DNA of 64,000 nt from contig JACQBG010000032.1 of the NCBI GenBank assembly GCA_016194585.1, positions 22,432 to 86,431 on the forward strand, read 5' to 3'. A program made the position numbers and the translations under genes. The notes below the pieces were generated by a model. That model was not told the DNA's origin, searched no databases, and worked only from the letters and a program-made list of their open reading frames with translations. This stretch comes from Gemmatimonadota bacterium (GTDB lineage Bacteria; Gemmatimonadota; Gemmatimonadetes; Gemmatimonadales; Gemmatimonadaceae). Shown in pieces: positions 1 through 9,228 of this stretch. The first letter of the stretch is position 1; each line of letters opens with the position of its first letter.

Positions 1-1283
1 ACCTGTTCATCCTGAACGACCCGAACCATGGCGGGTCGCATCTTCCCGACCTCACGATGGTCGAGGCGATCGGCCACGGCGGCGACGTCGTCGGCTACGC
101 GTCGGTGCGTGCGCACCACGCCGACGTCGGCGGGATGAGTCCCGGGTCGATGCCGCAGGGCGCGACCGAGCTCGTGCAGGAGGGGTTGATCCTCCCGCCG
201 GTCCGCCTCGCGCGCGGCGCCGAGACGAACCACGACGTGCTCGAGATCATTCTATCGAACGTTCGTACGGGAGCCGAGCGGCGCGGTGACCTGGCCGCGC
301 AGCGCGGCGCGTGCGCGGCGGGCGCCGCCGGCTGGCGCGCCCTGCTCGAGCGCGAAGGCGCCGCGCGGCTCGACGCCGCGACGAGCGCGCTCCTCGACTA
401 CGCCGAGCGCCGCGCCCGCGCCCGGTTGCGCGAGATCGGCGACGTGGCCGGCGCCGCCGAGGACATGCTCGAGGGGGACGGCGCGAGCGACACGCCCGTG
501 CCGCTGCGCGTGGCGCTCACCGTCTGCGACGGCGCGCTCACGCTCGACTTCACGGGGAGTTCGCCGCGCGTGCGGGGGAACGTGAACGCGCCGCTCGCCG
601 TCACCCGGTCGGCGAGCCTCTTCGTGCTGCGGTCGCTGCTCGACGACGACGTCCCCACGAACGACGGCATCGCGCGCCCGATCGGCATCGTGACGCCCGA
701 CGATTGCGTGCTCAACGCGAAGTGGCCGTCGGCCGTCGCCGCCGGGAACGTCGAGACGTCGCAGCGCGTCACCGACCTGCTCTTCGCCGCCTTCGCCGAC
801 GCCGGCGTCCCCGTGCCGGCGCAGGGGCAGGGGACGATGAACAACATCACCTTCGGTGGCGAGGGGTGGACGTTCTACGAGACGCTCGGTGGCGGCCAGG
901 GGGCGAGCGCGAAGGGGCCCGGCCCCAGCGCGGTGCACGTCGGCATGAGCAACACGCGCAACACGCCCATCGAGTCGCTCGAGCGCAGCTATCCCATCGT
1001 CATCGACGAGTACGCCGTGCGGCGCGGGTCGGGAGGCGCCGGCGCGAACCGCGGTGGCGACGGCATCGTGCGCCGCTATCACGTGCTCGAGCGGTGCACG
1101 GTCACGCTGCTCACCGAGCGGCGCGCCCGCGCCCCCCGCGGCGCGATGGGAGGCGCCGACGCGCTCGCCGGACGCAACTCGCTCAACGGCTCGCCGCTGC
1201 CGGCGAAGTGCCGCGTCGAGTTGCAGGCCGGCGACGTCGTGGCGATCGAGACGCCGGGAGGCGGTGGGTGGGGGAAGCGGTAG
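1..1283 (+). CDS. Hydantoinase B / oxoprolinase family subunit (5' truncated)
   Basis: The gene is already open at the left edge of the window; the reading frame begins at base 3 and runs to the TAG ending at 1283. The first residues read LFILNDPNHGGSHLPD, the NDP-x(2)-GGSH-type N-terminal signature of the HyuB/oxoprolinase B family. Later motifs (NAPLAVTRSAS, GNVETSQRVTDLL, a Gly-rich QGTMNN stretch, and a C-terminal ETPGGGGWG) also match that family. These enzymes hydrolyse hydantoins or 5-oxoproline with ATP, usually together with a HyuA subunit, which would lie upstream outside the window. The substrate cannot be read from sequence. The gene converges on the HD-GYP gene with only 16 bases between stops. 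Confidence 0.9.
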   Translation, partial: LFILNDPNHGGSHLPDLTMVEAIGHGGDVVGYASVRAHHADVGGMSPGSMPQGATELVQEGLILPPVRLARGAETNHDVLEIILSNVRTGAERRGDLAAQRGACAAGAAGWRALLEREGAARLDAATSALLDYAERRARARLREIGDVAGAAEDMLEGDGASDTPVPLRVALTVCDGALTLDFTGSSPRVRGNVNAPLAVTRSASLFVLRSLLDDDVPTNDGIARPIGIVTPDDCVLNAKWPSAVAAGNVETSQRVTDLLFAAFADAGVPVPAQGQGTMNNITFGGEGWTFYETLGGGQGASAKGPGPSAVHVGMSNTRNTPIESLERSYPIVIDEYAVRRGSGGAGANRGGDGIVRRYHVLERCTVTLLTERRARAPRGAMGGADALAGRNSLNGSPLPAKCRVELQAGDVVAIETPGGGGWGKR

Positions 1284-1299
1284 CCGCCGCTCGGCGCCG

Positions 1300-3294
1300 T
1301 CAGCTCAGCCGCAGCCCCGCCGTGGGCGTGGGTTGCCGCTTCACGAGCTCGAACACGCGCGCCTCGACGAAGGTCGCGAGCAGCGACTTGTCGATCGCGC
1401 CGTGCGCCGCCTCGTCCTCGAGGATCTCGATCGCCCGCTCGGCCGGCACGGCGCGCTTGTACGGCCGGTCGGTGGCGGTGAGCGCGTCGTAGATGTCGGA
1501 GATCGTCATCATGCGCGTCTGCACGGGGATCGCGTCGGCCGTGACCTGCCGCGGGTAGCCCTGTCCGTTGAGCTTCTCGTGGTGCCCGTAGGCGATCGTC
1601 GGGATCCCCCGCAGCTCGCTCGTCCACGGGATGTGCTCGAGGAAGCGGAACGTGTGGGTGACGTGCGATTCGATCTCGCGCCGCTCGCGTGAGTCGAGGT
1701 TCCCCTTGTTGATCATCAGGTAGCGCAGCTCCTCGTCGGAGAGCAGCGGCTTCTCCACGCCGTCGAAGTCGACGAAGGTGCGCGCGTTGATCTCCTCGAG
1801 CTCCTCGAACGTCCCTTCGGGGAGGATCGTCGGCTCGTTCGCGCGCACGATCGAGTCGAGGAAGCGCTGCAACTGCTCCCGCTCGCCGCGCCGCGCCTGG
1901 TCGAGCTGGCCGAGCGCCTCGGTGTACCGGTCGGTGCCGTGCGCGTAGAGGAACTCGGCCCGTTCGCGTTCGTACTGCAGGTCGGCGCGCTGGAGCAGGA
2001 ACTGGAAGCGGTGCTTGATGATCGCGAGGTCGCTCGGATACAGCTTCTTCTGCTTCACGAGCACCTGCTCGCGCACGCCCACCTTGCCGAAGTCGTGGAG
2101 GAGCGACGCGTAGCGGATCTCGCGCATCTGCTCGCGGCTGAACCGCAGCCCGCGGTACGCGCCCCCGCTGCCGCCGCGGTCGATCGCCTCGGCGAGGCCG
2201 CAGGTGAAGGTCGCCACGCGCGCCGAGTGGCCGCTCGTCGTCGGGTCGCGCGACTCGATGGCCGTGACCGACGCCATCACGAACCCCTCGAACAGCCGTT
2301 CGATGTCCTCATACAGGCGGCTGTTCTCGATCGCCACCGCGGCCTGCGACGCGAGCGCGTTGACGAGGTCCACGGCGCGCTGGTCGAACGGGAGCACCTC
2401 GGCGTCGACGACCGCCGGCGAGGTCAGCCGCGCGGCGGGATCGCGCTTGCGGTTGATGAGCTGCAGCACGCCGATCACCTCGTCACGATGTGTCCGCATC
2501 GGGATGACGAGCATCGACTTCGTGCGGTAGCCCACCGATTCGTCGAACGAACGGTTCTGCTTGTACGAGACGTCCTCGGGGAGCAGGTACACGTCGGGGA
2601 TGACGAGCGGCTCGTTCGTCGCGGCGGCGTAGCCGGCGAGCGAGGTGTGGTCGAGCGCCATCTCCGTCTCCCGGAAGGGGAGGTTCGGGAGCGTGAAATT
2701 CTGTGCGAGCTTGAACTGCAGCACGTCCGGCGCGCCGCCCCCCTGGTGGCGCACCAGGTAGAGGGAGCCCGCGTCGGCGCTCGAGAGGCGGCGCGCCTGC
2801 ACGAGGATCGTGTCGAGCAGCGTCATCAGGTCGCGCTCGGTCGAGAGCGCGACGCCGATGCGCGTCATCTCCTGCAGGTCGGCCGTGCTCCGCTCCTCGA
2901 GGCGCGAGGCGCGGTGCGCGGCGACGAGCGCCGCGGCGTGACGGAGCGCGCCCTGCAGCGTGACGCGGGCCGGCGCGTCGGCGCGGTCGGCGGCGAAGAA
3001 CCCCGAGAGCGCCTCGGCCGGCAGCGCCTCGTCGGGCTCCGTCGCGCCGGGCTCGCCCACGGCGACCACGGCCGCCTGCTCGGCGAGCCGAGAGACCGCC
3101 GCCGCGTCCTCGCCCGCGCTCTGGAACAGCGTGCGGTCGAGCAGCACCACCGTGGGGCGCTCCGCGTCGAGCGCCGCCGGGGTGGGGAGGAGCGGTTCGC
3201 GCCGCACCTCGAACCGGTCGCCCGCGCGCGCCGTCGCGAGCGCGTCGAGCGCCGGCAGGGCGCGTCCCATCGGGACGATCACGAGTGGCTTCAC
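1300..3294 (-). CDS. GAF and HD-GYP domain signalling protein
   Basis: The 664-residue protein has three parts: an N-terminal receiver-like segment (about 1-120) without a convincing phosphoacceptor set, a GAF sensor domain (about 150-325), and an HD-GYP phosphodiesterase domain (about 340-655). The HD motif is LLHDFGKVGV near residue 399 and the GYP motif is HHEKLNGQGYP near 571, so cyclic-di-GMP hydrolysis is the expected activity. A charged insertion of roughly 110 residues (about 425-535) separates the HD and GYP motifs, longer than in compact members. It lies downstream of the CsgG-like gene on the same strand, separated by 106 bases. Confidence 0.9.
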   Translation of the reverse strand: MKPLVIVPMGRALPALDALATARAGDRFEVRREPLLPTPAALDAERPTVVLLDRTLFQSAGEDAAAVSRLAEQAAVVAVGEPGATEPDEALPAEALSGFFAADRADAPARVTLQGALRHAAALVAAHRASRLEERSTADLQEMTRIGVALSTERDLMTLLDTILVQARRLSSADAGSLYLVRHQGGGAPDVLQFKLAQNFTLPNLPFRETEMALDHTSLAGYAAATNEPLVIPDVYLLPEDVSYKQNRSFDESVGYRTKSMLVIPMRTHRDEVIGVLQLINRKRDPAARLTSPAVVDAEVLPFDQRAVDLVNALASQAAVAIENSRLYEDIERLFEGFVMASVTAIESRDPTTSGHSARVATFTCGLAEAIDRGGSGGAYRGLRFSREQMREIRYASLLHDFGKVGVREQVLVKQKKLYPSDLAIIKHRFQFLLQRADLQYERERAEFLYAHGTDRYTEALGQLDQARRGEREQLQRFLDSIVRANEPTILPEGTFEELEEINARTFVDFDGVEKPLLSDEELRYLMINKGNLDSRERREIESHVTHTFRFLEHIPWTSELRGIPTIAYGHHEKLNGQGYPRQVTADAIPVQTRMMTISDIYDALTATDRPYKRAVPAERAIEILEDEAAHGAIDKSLLATFVEARVFELVKRQPTPTAGLRLS

Positions 3295-3400
3295 GTGGGC
3301 AGCGACGGGCGGGGGGAGAAGGGCGCGGAAACGCGACGACCGCCGGCCCGCGAGGGGCCGACGGCCGTAACGTTACCGCGAAGCGCGCGCGACGCCAGAG

Positions 3401-4093
3401 TTACTTCGCTCCGAGTCTCGCCATCGCCTTCTGCGACCCGTCATGCTCGGGGAACTTGGCGAGCGTCTGCCGGTAGAGGTCGATCGCCTCGGACTTGTTC
3501 CCCGCGTCCTCGGCCGCGATGGCGCGCGAGTAGAGCAGCACCGCCTGGTACGGCATCTTCTCGGCCTTCTGCACGCGCGCCTCGCCCAACTGCTTCGGGA
3601 TCTCGGGAAGCTTCATCCCGGCGTTCAGCTTGTGCGCGACCTTCGTCACGAGCGCCATGAAGTTGTCGGTCTTGTCCTTGTCGCTCGTCGTGAACTCGAT
3701 CTCGGTCGTCTCGGTGTTGATGACGCGCGACGTCAGCACCATGTTGCCCGACCGGTCGGTGACGAACGTGCCGACGATCATGTGCCGGGCGCCGAGGACC
3801 TTGCCGATCTTCGCCGCCGTGGCGGCGTCGACGCGGCCACCGGCCGCGAGGTCCTGCTCCTTGAGTGCGGCGTTGAGCTGGTCGCGGTCGACGAGCCGGA
3901 TCCCCGTGTTGACGGCGAGCTCGCCCGTCATCAGGTCGGCGATGCCCTTCGAGAGCGGATCGAGCTCCTCGTGCGCCTTGCCGATGGCGGAGTTGGTGTA
4001 CGGGATCACCGCGACGGTCGGCTTGGACTGCGCGACGAGCACGGGGCCGGCCAGCATGAGCGCGGCGACGGCGGCAAACAGTTTCGACTTCAT
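3401..4093 (-). CDS. CsgG-like periplasmic protein with C-terminal TPR
   Basis: The start is set at the ATG at 4093, which follows an AGGAGG ribosome site (about 4098-4103) and begins a clean signal peptide (MKSKLFAAVAALMLAGPVLVAQS); a longer in-frame ATG at 4135 would bury it. The mature part (KPTVAVIPYTN..., then LVDRDQLNAALKEQ and GARHMIVGTFV) resembles the CsgG/TolB-N-like fold used by outer-membrane lipoproteins that assemble curli or sense envelope state. The last third contains one or two TPR-like helices (AVLLYSRAIAAEDAGNKSEAIDLYRQTL). There is no lipobox Cys, so it is probably soluble in the periplasm. The partner is unknown. Confidence 0.75.
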   Translation of the reverse strand: MKSKLFAAVAALMLAGPVLVAQSKPTVAVIPYTNSAIGKAHEELDPLSKGIADLMTGELAVNTGIRLVDRDQLNAALKEQDLAAGGRVDAATAAKIGKVLGARHMIVGTFVTDRSGNMVLTSRVINTETTEIEFTTSDKDKTDNFMALVTKVAHKLNAGMKLPEIPKQLGEARVQKAEKMPYQAVLLYSRAIAAEDAGNKSEAIDLYRQTLAKFPEHDGSQKAMARLGAK

Positions 4094-4141
4094 CGAACCT
4101 CCTGGGTTCCGTTCGGTGATTCCCACTTCGACCATCGCCCG

Positions 4142-5014
4142 CTAGACCACGAACGACAGCCCTTCGGCCGCCGCCACGACGTCGAGCGTGCCACCCCGTT
4201 CCTGCACCAGCGCGCGGCACTCCACCACGCGCCGGTCCAGATCCTCATCCGTCCGGCGCGGCTCGTGATGGAACAGCACGAGCATCTGCGCGCCGGCCTC
4301 GAGCGCCAACTCCACGCCATCACGGAAGGTCGAATGCCCCCACCCGCGATGGTGATCGTACTCCTCCGTCGTGTACGTCGTGTCGTGCACGAGCACCGTG
4401 GCCCCCTGCGCGAACGCGACGAGCCGCTCCCGCCAATCGCCGGGCGCGCCATACCGCTCGGCGTTGCCCACTTCGTTGTCCGAGACATACACCAGCGAAT
4501 GCGTCGAGCCGGGTTCGCGGAACCGGTAACCGAGGGCACCCCCCGGATGCCGGACCTCGAACGCCGTCACCTCGTATCCCTTCCCCTCGCACCGTTCGCC
4601 CTCGGCGATGTGCCGGAAGTCGATCGTCGCCGCGAGTTCCTCGAAGCTCACCGGGAACACCACCGGCGACATCTGGTCGCGCACCACGCGGTCGATGTTC
4701 GTCTCGAGCGACTTCGAACCCCAGATCGTGAAATGGTTCCCGTGCTGGAAGATCGGTGCGAAGAACGGCAGTCCCTGGATATGGTCCCAATGCGCGTGCG
4801 TGAGGAAGATGTCCCCCGTCACCGGCCCCCCGTTCGCGCGCTCCATGAGCGAGCGACCGAGCTCCCGGATGCCGGTGCCGGCGTCGAGGATCACGAGCCA
4901 CCCCGAGGAGGTGCGCACCTCGATGCACGGCGTGTTGCCGCCGTATCGCACGGTGCGCGGGCCCGGACTCGGGATCGATCCACGCGTGCCCCAGAACTGC
5001 ACGCGAAGACTCAT
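4142..5014 (-). CDS. MBL-fold metallo-hydrolase
   Basis: The 290-residue protein has the metallo-beta-lactamase metal motif THAHWDH (HxHxDH) near residue 93, a DAGTG strand before it, and later metal-binding Asp/His residues (VLVHDTTYT and GWGHST). The N-terminal FWGTRGSIPSPGP resembles the PhnP / class II cAMP phosphodiesterase-like group of MBL hydrolases. A small phosphodiester is the most likely substrate class, but this is inference. It lies between the Crp/Fnr gene and the CsgG-like gene, with a CRP-like box 74 bases upstream of its ATG, so regulation by that neighbour is plausible. Confidence 0.85.
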   Translation of the reverse strand: MSLRVQFWGTRGSIPSPGPRTVRYGGNTPCIEVRTSSGWLVILDAGTGIRELGRSLMERANGGPVTGDIFLTHAHWDHIQGLPFFAPIFQHGNHFTIWGSKSLETNIDRVVRDQMSPVVFPVSFEELAATIDFRHIAEGERCEGKGYEVTAFEVRHPGGALGYRFREPGSTHSLVYVSDNEVGNAERYGAPGDWRERLVAFAQGATVLVHDTTYTTEEYDHHRGWGHSTFRDGVELALEAGAQMLVLFHHEPRRTDEDLDRRVVECRALVQERGGTLDVVAAAEGLSFVV

Positions 5015-5087
5015 GGCGTCATCCTCGTCACCATTGACGATACGTCCCCGAGGGTGCCTGAGGAAAGGCGGATGGTCACCCCCGGGA

Positions 5088-5103
5088 TGTGACCTGCGTC
5101 ACG
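5088..5103. promoter_or_regulatory. CRP/FNR-like operator (TGTGA-N6-TCACG)
   Basis: The sequence TGTGACCTGCGTCACG matches the CRP consensus TGTGA-N6-TCACA except for the last base. It sits between the stop of the Crp/Fnr gene (5112) and the start of the MBL hydrolase (5014). The neighbouring regulator carries SRETVSR in its recognition helix, like the E. coli CRP residues that contact GTGA. Confidence 0.5.
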
Positions 5104-5111
5104 CCGCACCG

Positions 5112-5786
5112 TCAGAGTCGCTGCTGCGAGCGCCGGTCGAGGGCGCTCCGGTCGGTGATCCGGATGCGACGCCGGTCGATGGCGATCCACCCCTGATCCT
5201 GGAACTCGCGCATCGCCCGCGACACCGTCTCGCGGCTCGCGCCGATCACGTGGGCGATCGTCTGGTGCGTCAACGGCTTCTCGATGAGCGGCGCGCCACC
5301 CTCGTCCGCCGCGTCGAGCAGCATGCGGGCGATGCGGCCGGGCACGTCGAGCAGGACGAGCGATCCGATCTTCTCGTCGGCGCGCCGCAGCCGGCGCGAC
5401 AGTTCGGTGAGCAATGACCACGCCACCGACGGGCTCGCCTCGACGCGGCGCCGGAAGTCGTCGCGGCGCAGCACGAGCAACGTCGAGTCCTCCATGGCGA
5501 TCACGTGCGCCGAGCGCGGCTGGTCGTCGATGAGCGAGAGCTCCCCGAAGTGCTCGCCGACCCCGAGGATGCCGAGGATCACCTCGCGCCCGTCCTCGGC
5601 CACCAGCACGACCTTCACGCGTCCGTCGCGCACCACGAACAACGAGTCGCCGGGGTCGTCCTCGAACAGGATGACGCTTCCCTTCGGATACGTCTTCTCC
5701 CGCACCATCTCGCCGAACCGGGAGAGCTCCGCGGCGTCGAGCGATTTGAACAGCGGGACCGTGGCGAGGAAATCGGGCACGTTCAT
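5112..5786 (-). CDS. Crp/Fnr family transcriptional regulator
   Basis: The 224-residue protein has an N-terminal cyclic-nucleotide-binding beta-roll (about 10-125, with GEHFGELSLIDDQPRSA as the phosphate-binding cassette) and a C-terminal winged helix. The recognition helix reads GASRETVSRAM, keeping the Arg-Glu-x3-Arg residues of CRP. The cassette GELSL-x5-RSA is close to true cAMP/cGMP binders, and there are no FNR-type clustered cysteines, so it looks like a nucleotide-responsive CRP-type protein rather than an oxygen sensor. Ligand and regulon are unknown. The box at 5088-5103 just downstream is a candidate target. Confidence 0.92.
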   Translation of the reverse strand: MNVPDFLATVPLFKSLDAAELSRFGEMVREKTYPKGSVILFEDDPGDSLFVVRDGRVKVVLVAEDGREVILGILGVGEHFGELSLIDDQPRSAHVIAMEDSTLLVLRRDDFRRRVEASPSVAWSLLTELSRRLRRADEKIGSLVLLDVPGRIARMLLDAADEGGAPLIEKPLTHQTIAHVIGASRETVSRAMREFQDQGWIAIDRRRIRITDRSALDRRSQQRL

Positions 5787-5904
5787 TGCCGACCGGCGTG
5801 GGGGGGACGCGAACCGACTGCCCGCGACCCCGAGGGGCGGGGCAGGACCTTGACTATCGATGCGAAGTTACGACGGCGCAGCGCCGAGTGTCAAACGGCG
5901 CCGC

Positions 5905-6777
5905 TCAGAACCGGAGCGCGAATCCCACCCAGGGGAGGCCGGGGAAGATCGGCGTCGCGTCGCGCCCCGCGAAGTTGACGAGGCCGAGGTCGGTGGTGAT
6001 GCGGTCGCCGACGAATCGCACGCCGTACATCGGGAGGACGTAGCCGCCCGCCGAGCCCGTGAACACGTAGTCCTCCGTCATCAGGGCGATGTGGCGCGAG
6101 ACGCGCTTGGTGCCTCCGAGCAGCAGCGTGGCGTCACCCTTCAGCCGGTCGCCACCGTAGGCCCACCCGGCGCCATAGGTGAACGACGCGTCCGGCCCGC
6201 CGTTCGTCGCGGCGGCGTACACCATCCCCGCGCTCCCGGTGGTGTGGCCGGCGAAGCCCGCCAGCGCCCCCACCGACACGTTGAAGGCGTCGCCGCGCAC
6301 GAGCGACACTTTCGGCGTGAGGTAGTAGACGTTGTTGCCGAAGAAGTCGCCCGACGGGAAGACCGACATCCCGGCCCCGATCATGAAGCGGTCGGTGACG
6401 CCGACGGCGGCGTTGACGAAGAACAGGTAGAGGTCGGAGAAATACCCCTCCCCCTGCGCGAGCGTGCGCCCCGTGGGGCCGAAGAACAGGCGCGTGCCGT
6501 GCGGATCCTCGGGCCAGTACTCGCCGTCGTGCAGTTCGCGCGCGTGCACGAGCCGGACCTCACGCACCGACGCGCGGGCCATCGCCATCCGCCCCGCCGA
6601 CGTCACGAGCTGGAGCGTGTCGGCGCTCTGGGCGACGAGGCGGCCGACCAGCGTCGAGCCGTCGCGCAGCCGCAGCGCGTACGTGGAGTCGATGGGGAGG
6701 GCGGGCGGGAGCGCGGGGGCCTGCGCCACGGCGGCGCAGAGCGGCAGCCAGAGCACGAGCGAGCACACGAACCGCAT
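5905..6777 (-). CDS. Predicted outer-membrane beta-barrel protein, unknown
   Basis: The protein begins with a signal peptide ([20 protein letters not shown] from the ATG at 6777; an ATG at 6792 would add five residues). After a short segment that reads like a small beta domain ([18 protein letters not shown]), the remainder has alternating aromatic and glycine-rich strands ([37 protein letters not shown]) and ends in WVGFALRF, a terminal Phe typical of outer-membrane barrels. No named family is recognised. It is separated by 118 bases from the Crp/Fnr gene on the same strand. Confidence 0.7.
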   Translation of the reverse strand: MRFVCSLVLWLPLCAAVAQAPALPPALPIDSTYALRLRDGSTLVGRLVAQSADTLQLVTSAGRMAMARASVREVRLVHARELHDGEYWPEDPHGTRLFFGPTGRTLAQGEGYFSDLYLFFVNAAVGVTDRFMIGAGMSVFPSGDFFGNNVYYLTPKVSLVRGDAFNVSVGALAGFAGHTTGSAGMVYAAATNGGPDASFTYGAGWAYGGDRLKGDATLLLGGTKRVSRHIALMTEDYVFTGSAGGYVLPMYGVRFVGDRITTDLGLVNFAGRDATPIFPGLPWVGFALRF

Positions 6778-6896
6778 CGAGCGACGCCGCAAAGGGGCTC
6801 CCGTGTCGTGGTGAGGGGCGAGGGGCGCGTGACACGTGGCGCCGGGGTGCGTACACGTTCGGTCCCGCCGCAGGGGGGCGCAAGGCGGCCCGCCAC

Positions 6897-6925
6897 TTGA
6901 GGCCGGAGGCCGCCCCCGCTATACT
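6897..6925 (+). promoter_or_regulatory. Sigma-70-type promoter for rpmE
   Basis: TTGAGG (6897-6902) and TATACT (6920-6925) are separated by exactly 17 bases, a near-consensus housekeeping promoter. It lies 37 bases upstream of the rpmE ATG at 6963 and would drive the rpmE-prfA-prmC block. Confidence 0.7.
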
Positions 6926-6962
6926 TAATGGCTCGCCACGAAATCAAGCCGAGGGTCAGCTC

Positions 6963-7172
6963 ATGAAGGCCGAAATCCATCCCGTGTACGCCACCGCGAC
7001 GGTCATCTGCGCGTGCGGCAACACGTTCCAGACGCGCTCGACGCAACACGAGATCCATCTCGACATCTGCGCGGCCTGCCACCCGTTCTACACGGGCAAG
7101 CAGAAGCTCATCGACACGGCCGGTCGTGTGGAGCGCTTCCGCCAGAAGTACGCCACCAAGGCCAGCAACTGA
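6963..7172 (+). CDS. rpmE: 50S ribosomal protein L31
   Basis: The 69-residue protein starts at the ATG at 6963 ([20 protein letters not shown]), the conserved L31 start, preceded by GAGGGTC. Cys residues in VICACGN and [12 protein letters not shown] form the zinc-binding set of the C+ type L31. An upstream GTG at 6897 is rejected because the promoter lies there. It is immediately followed by prfA, whose start overlaps its stop codon; the rpmE-prfA pairing is common in bacteria. Confidence 0.96.
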   Translation: MKAEIHPVYATATVICACGNTFQTRSTQHEIHLDICAACHPFYTGKQKLIDTAGRVERFRQKYATKASN

Positions 7173-8239
7173 GCCTTCGCAGTCTCCTCGCCGAAGCGCT
7201 CGAACGCTCGGCGACCGTTGCCCGAGAGCTTCTCGACCCGAAGACCCTTCGGGACGCGAAGCTCTTGGCGTCTCTGGGTCGCGAGCGCCAGCGCCTCGAT
7301 CAGGTCGTCGAGCGGGCCGAACGATTGGCCAAGTGCGACGCCGAGCTCGCCGACGCCCGTGAGCTCGCCGCGGGGGGCGACGCCGAGATGGCGGCCGAGG
7401 CCCAGGCGGAGATCGCCCGGCTCGAGGCGGAGATCGTGCGCATCGAAGGAGAGCTGAAGCCCCTCCTCCTGCCGCACGACCCGCTCGACGACCGCAACGC
7501 CATCGTCGAGATCCGCGCCGGAACGGGCGGGGACGAGGCCGCGCTCTTCGCCGCCGATCTCTACCGCGCCTACACCCGCTACATCGAGAAGAAGCGCTGG
7601 AAGATCGAACTGCTCTCGTATTCCGAGGGGACGCTCGACGGCGTGAAGGAGGCGGTGTTCAAGGTGCAGGGGCCGGGCGCCTTCGGCGAGCTGCGCGGCG
7701 AGAGCGGCGTGCACCGCGTGCAGCGCGTGCCCGCGACCGAGGCGGCGGGGCGCATCCACACCTCGGCGGCCACCGTCGCCGTGCTCCCCGAGGCCGAGGA
7801 GATCGACCTCAAGATCGAGGACAAGGACCTGCGGATCGACGTGTTCCGCTCGAGCGGCCCGGGTGGCCAGAGCGTGAACACCACCGACTCGGCCGTGCGC
7901 ATCACGCACCTCCCGAGCGGGCTCGTCGTGAGCCAGCAGGACCAGAAGAGCCAGCTGCAGAACAAGCTCAAGGCGATGGAAGTGCTGCGCGCCCGCCTGC
8001 TCGACATGAAGGTCGCCGAGCAGGAGGCGGAACGCTCGCGGCTCCGGCGCTCGCAGGTGAGCACGGGCGACCGCTCGGCGAAGATCCGCACGTACAACTA
8101 TCCGCAGAACCGCGTCACCGACCACCGCATCAACTACACGACGCACGACCTGCCGGCCGTGATGAACGGGGAGTTCGGCGGGCTGATCGACGCGCTGAAG
8201 CTGGCCGACATGGAAGAGCGGTTGGAGGGTGGGTTTTGA
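7169..8239 (+). CDS. prfA: Peptide chain release factor 1
   Basis: The class I release factor reads UAA and UAG stop codons and triggers peptide release. The GGQ motif is present as [20 protein letters not shown], and the family blocks [30 protein letters not shown] and [16 protein letters not shown] are all intact. No ATG, GTG or TTG lies where the family starts. The best fit is CTG at 7169, which overlaps the rpmE stop as CTGA, gives 356 residues (usual length about 360), and has AAGG about eight bases upstream. The next ATG, at 7388, would remove the conserved N-terminal helix. PrmC, which methylates this GGQ glutamine, is encoded next. Confidence 0.93.
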   Translation: MSLRSLLAEALERSATVARELLDPKTLRDAKLLASLGRERQRLDQVVERAERLAKCDAELADARELAAGGDAEMAAEAQAEIARLEAEIVRIEGELKPLLLPHDPLDDRNAIVEIRAGTGGDEAALFAADLYRAYTRYIEKKRWKIELLSYSEGTLDGVKEAVFKVQGPGAFGELRGESGVHRVQRVPATEAAGRIHTSAATVAVLPEAEEIDLKIEDKDLRIDVFRSSGPGGQSVNTTDSAVRITHLPSGLVVSQQDQKSQLQNKLKAMEVLRARLLDMKVAEQEAERSRLRRSQVSTGDRSAKIRTYNYPQNRVTDHRINYTTHDLPAVMNGEFGGLIDALKLADMEERLEGGF

Positions 8240-8258
8240 ACCACCACTGCGGGTCGTC

Positions 8259-8296
8259 GGTCCACGGTTGACCGTCCAGGGTCGACCGTGAACGGC
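8259..8296. repeat. Intergenic NACGGT-type repeat with hairpin
   Basis: This prfA-prmC spacer contains CACGGTTGAC and GTCGACCGTG as inverted arms (10 bases, one G-T wobble, nine-base loop), followed by AACGG. It belongs to a dispersed ACGGTNA-type repeat seen again near 26.7, 38.2 and 46.2 kb. There is no T-tract, so termination is doubtful. Confidence 0.55.
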
Positions 8297-8313
8297 GGTG
8301 CGCGGATGACGCC

Positions 8314-9204
8314 GTGCGCGCCTCACCTCTCGTGCGCAACGTCACCGTGACTCTCGGCTCCCTCCTCGACGACATCGCGCGCCACCTCGGCACGGCGGGA
8401 CTCCCCGCCCGCGCCGACGCGCGCGACCTGATCGCGGCGGTCCTCGACAAGCCGCGGTTCTGGCCGAGCGCGCACCCCGAGCTGGAGGTCGACGCCGCCG
8501 TCGCCGGCCGCGTGCGCGAGGCGGCGGAGCGGTTCCGCACGGGGATGCCGATGCAGTACGCCGTCGGGCGGGCGGCGTTTCGCGGGCTCACCCTCGACGT
8601 CGACCGGCGCGTGCTCATCCCGCGGCCCGAGACCGAGCTGCTCGTCGACATCGTGCTCTCGGGGGACAGGCCCGGCGGGACCGTGGCCGACGTGTGCACG
8701 GGCTCGGGGGCCATCGCGCTCGCGCTGGCGACCGAGGGGCGGTTCGAACGGGTGATCGGCACCGACCTGTCGACCGACGCGCTCGACGTGGCGCGGGCGA
8801 ATCACGCCGCCCTGGCGGCGCGCGGGCTCACCACGGCCGTCGAGTGGCGGCAGGGGGATCTGCTGGCGCCGCTGGCCGGTGAACGGCTCCGAGCGCTCGT
8901 CGCGAATCCCCCATATATTGCTCCCGTTGAAGGGGTCGATCTCCCTCCGGCCGTACGCGATTGGGAGCCCCACCTTGCCCTCTTCAGCGACGACGATGGC
9001 ATGGCGGCGATCCGCGCGATCGTGCGCGGGGCGGCCGACCTGCTCGAACCTGGCGGATTGCTGGCCGTCGAGATCGACGCGCGGCGAGCCGGCCTGGCGC
9101 GCGCGTGCGCGGACGCCGATCCGCGCTGGCGCGGCGTCGCGATCCGGATGGACCTGACCGGCCGCGAGCGATTCCTCGTGGCGCAACGGAACGATGCCCC
9201 CTGA
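8314..9204 (+). CDS. prmC: Peptide chain release factor N5-glutamine methyltransferase
   Basis: PrmC (HemK) methylates the glutamine of the release-factor GGQ motif using S-adenosylmethionine. The 296-residue frame has an N-terminal helical recognition domain, RRVLIPRPETELLV, SAM motif I as VADVCTGSGAIALALA, and the catalytic NPPY motif in ALVANPPYIAP. The start is uncertain: GTG codons at 8314, 8332 and 8347 are all possible, and homologues usually begin near the last, just before TLGSLLDDIARHL. It follows its substrate gene prfA by 74 bases. Confidence 0.94.
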   Translation: MRASPLVRNVTVTLGSLLDDIARHLGTAGLPARADARDLIAAVLDKPRFWPSAHPELEVDAAVAGRVREAAERFRTGMPMQYAVGRAAFRGLTLDVDRRVLIPRPETELLVDIVLSGDRPGGTVADVCTGSGAIALALATEGRFERVIGTDLSTDALDVARANHAALAARGLTTAVEWRQGDLLAPLAGERLRALVANPPYIAPVEGVDLPPAVRDWEPHLALFSDDDGMAAIRAIVRGAADLLEPGGLLAVEIDARRAGLARACADADPRWRGVAIRMDLTGRERFLVAQRNDAP

Positions 9205-9228
9205 GTGGGGCGCGGGAGACGCAACACG

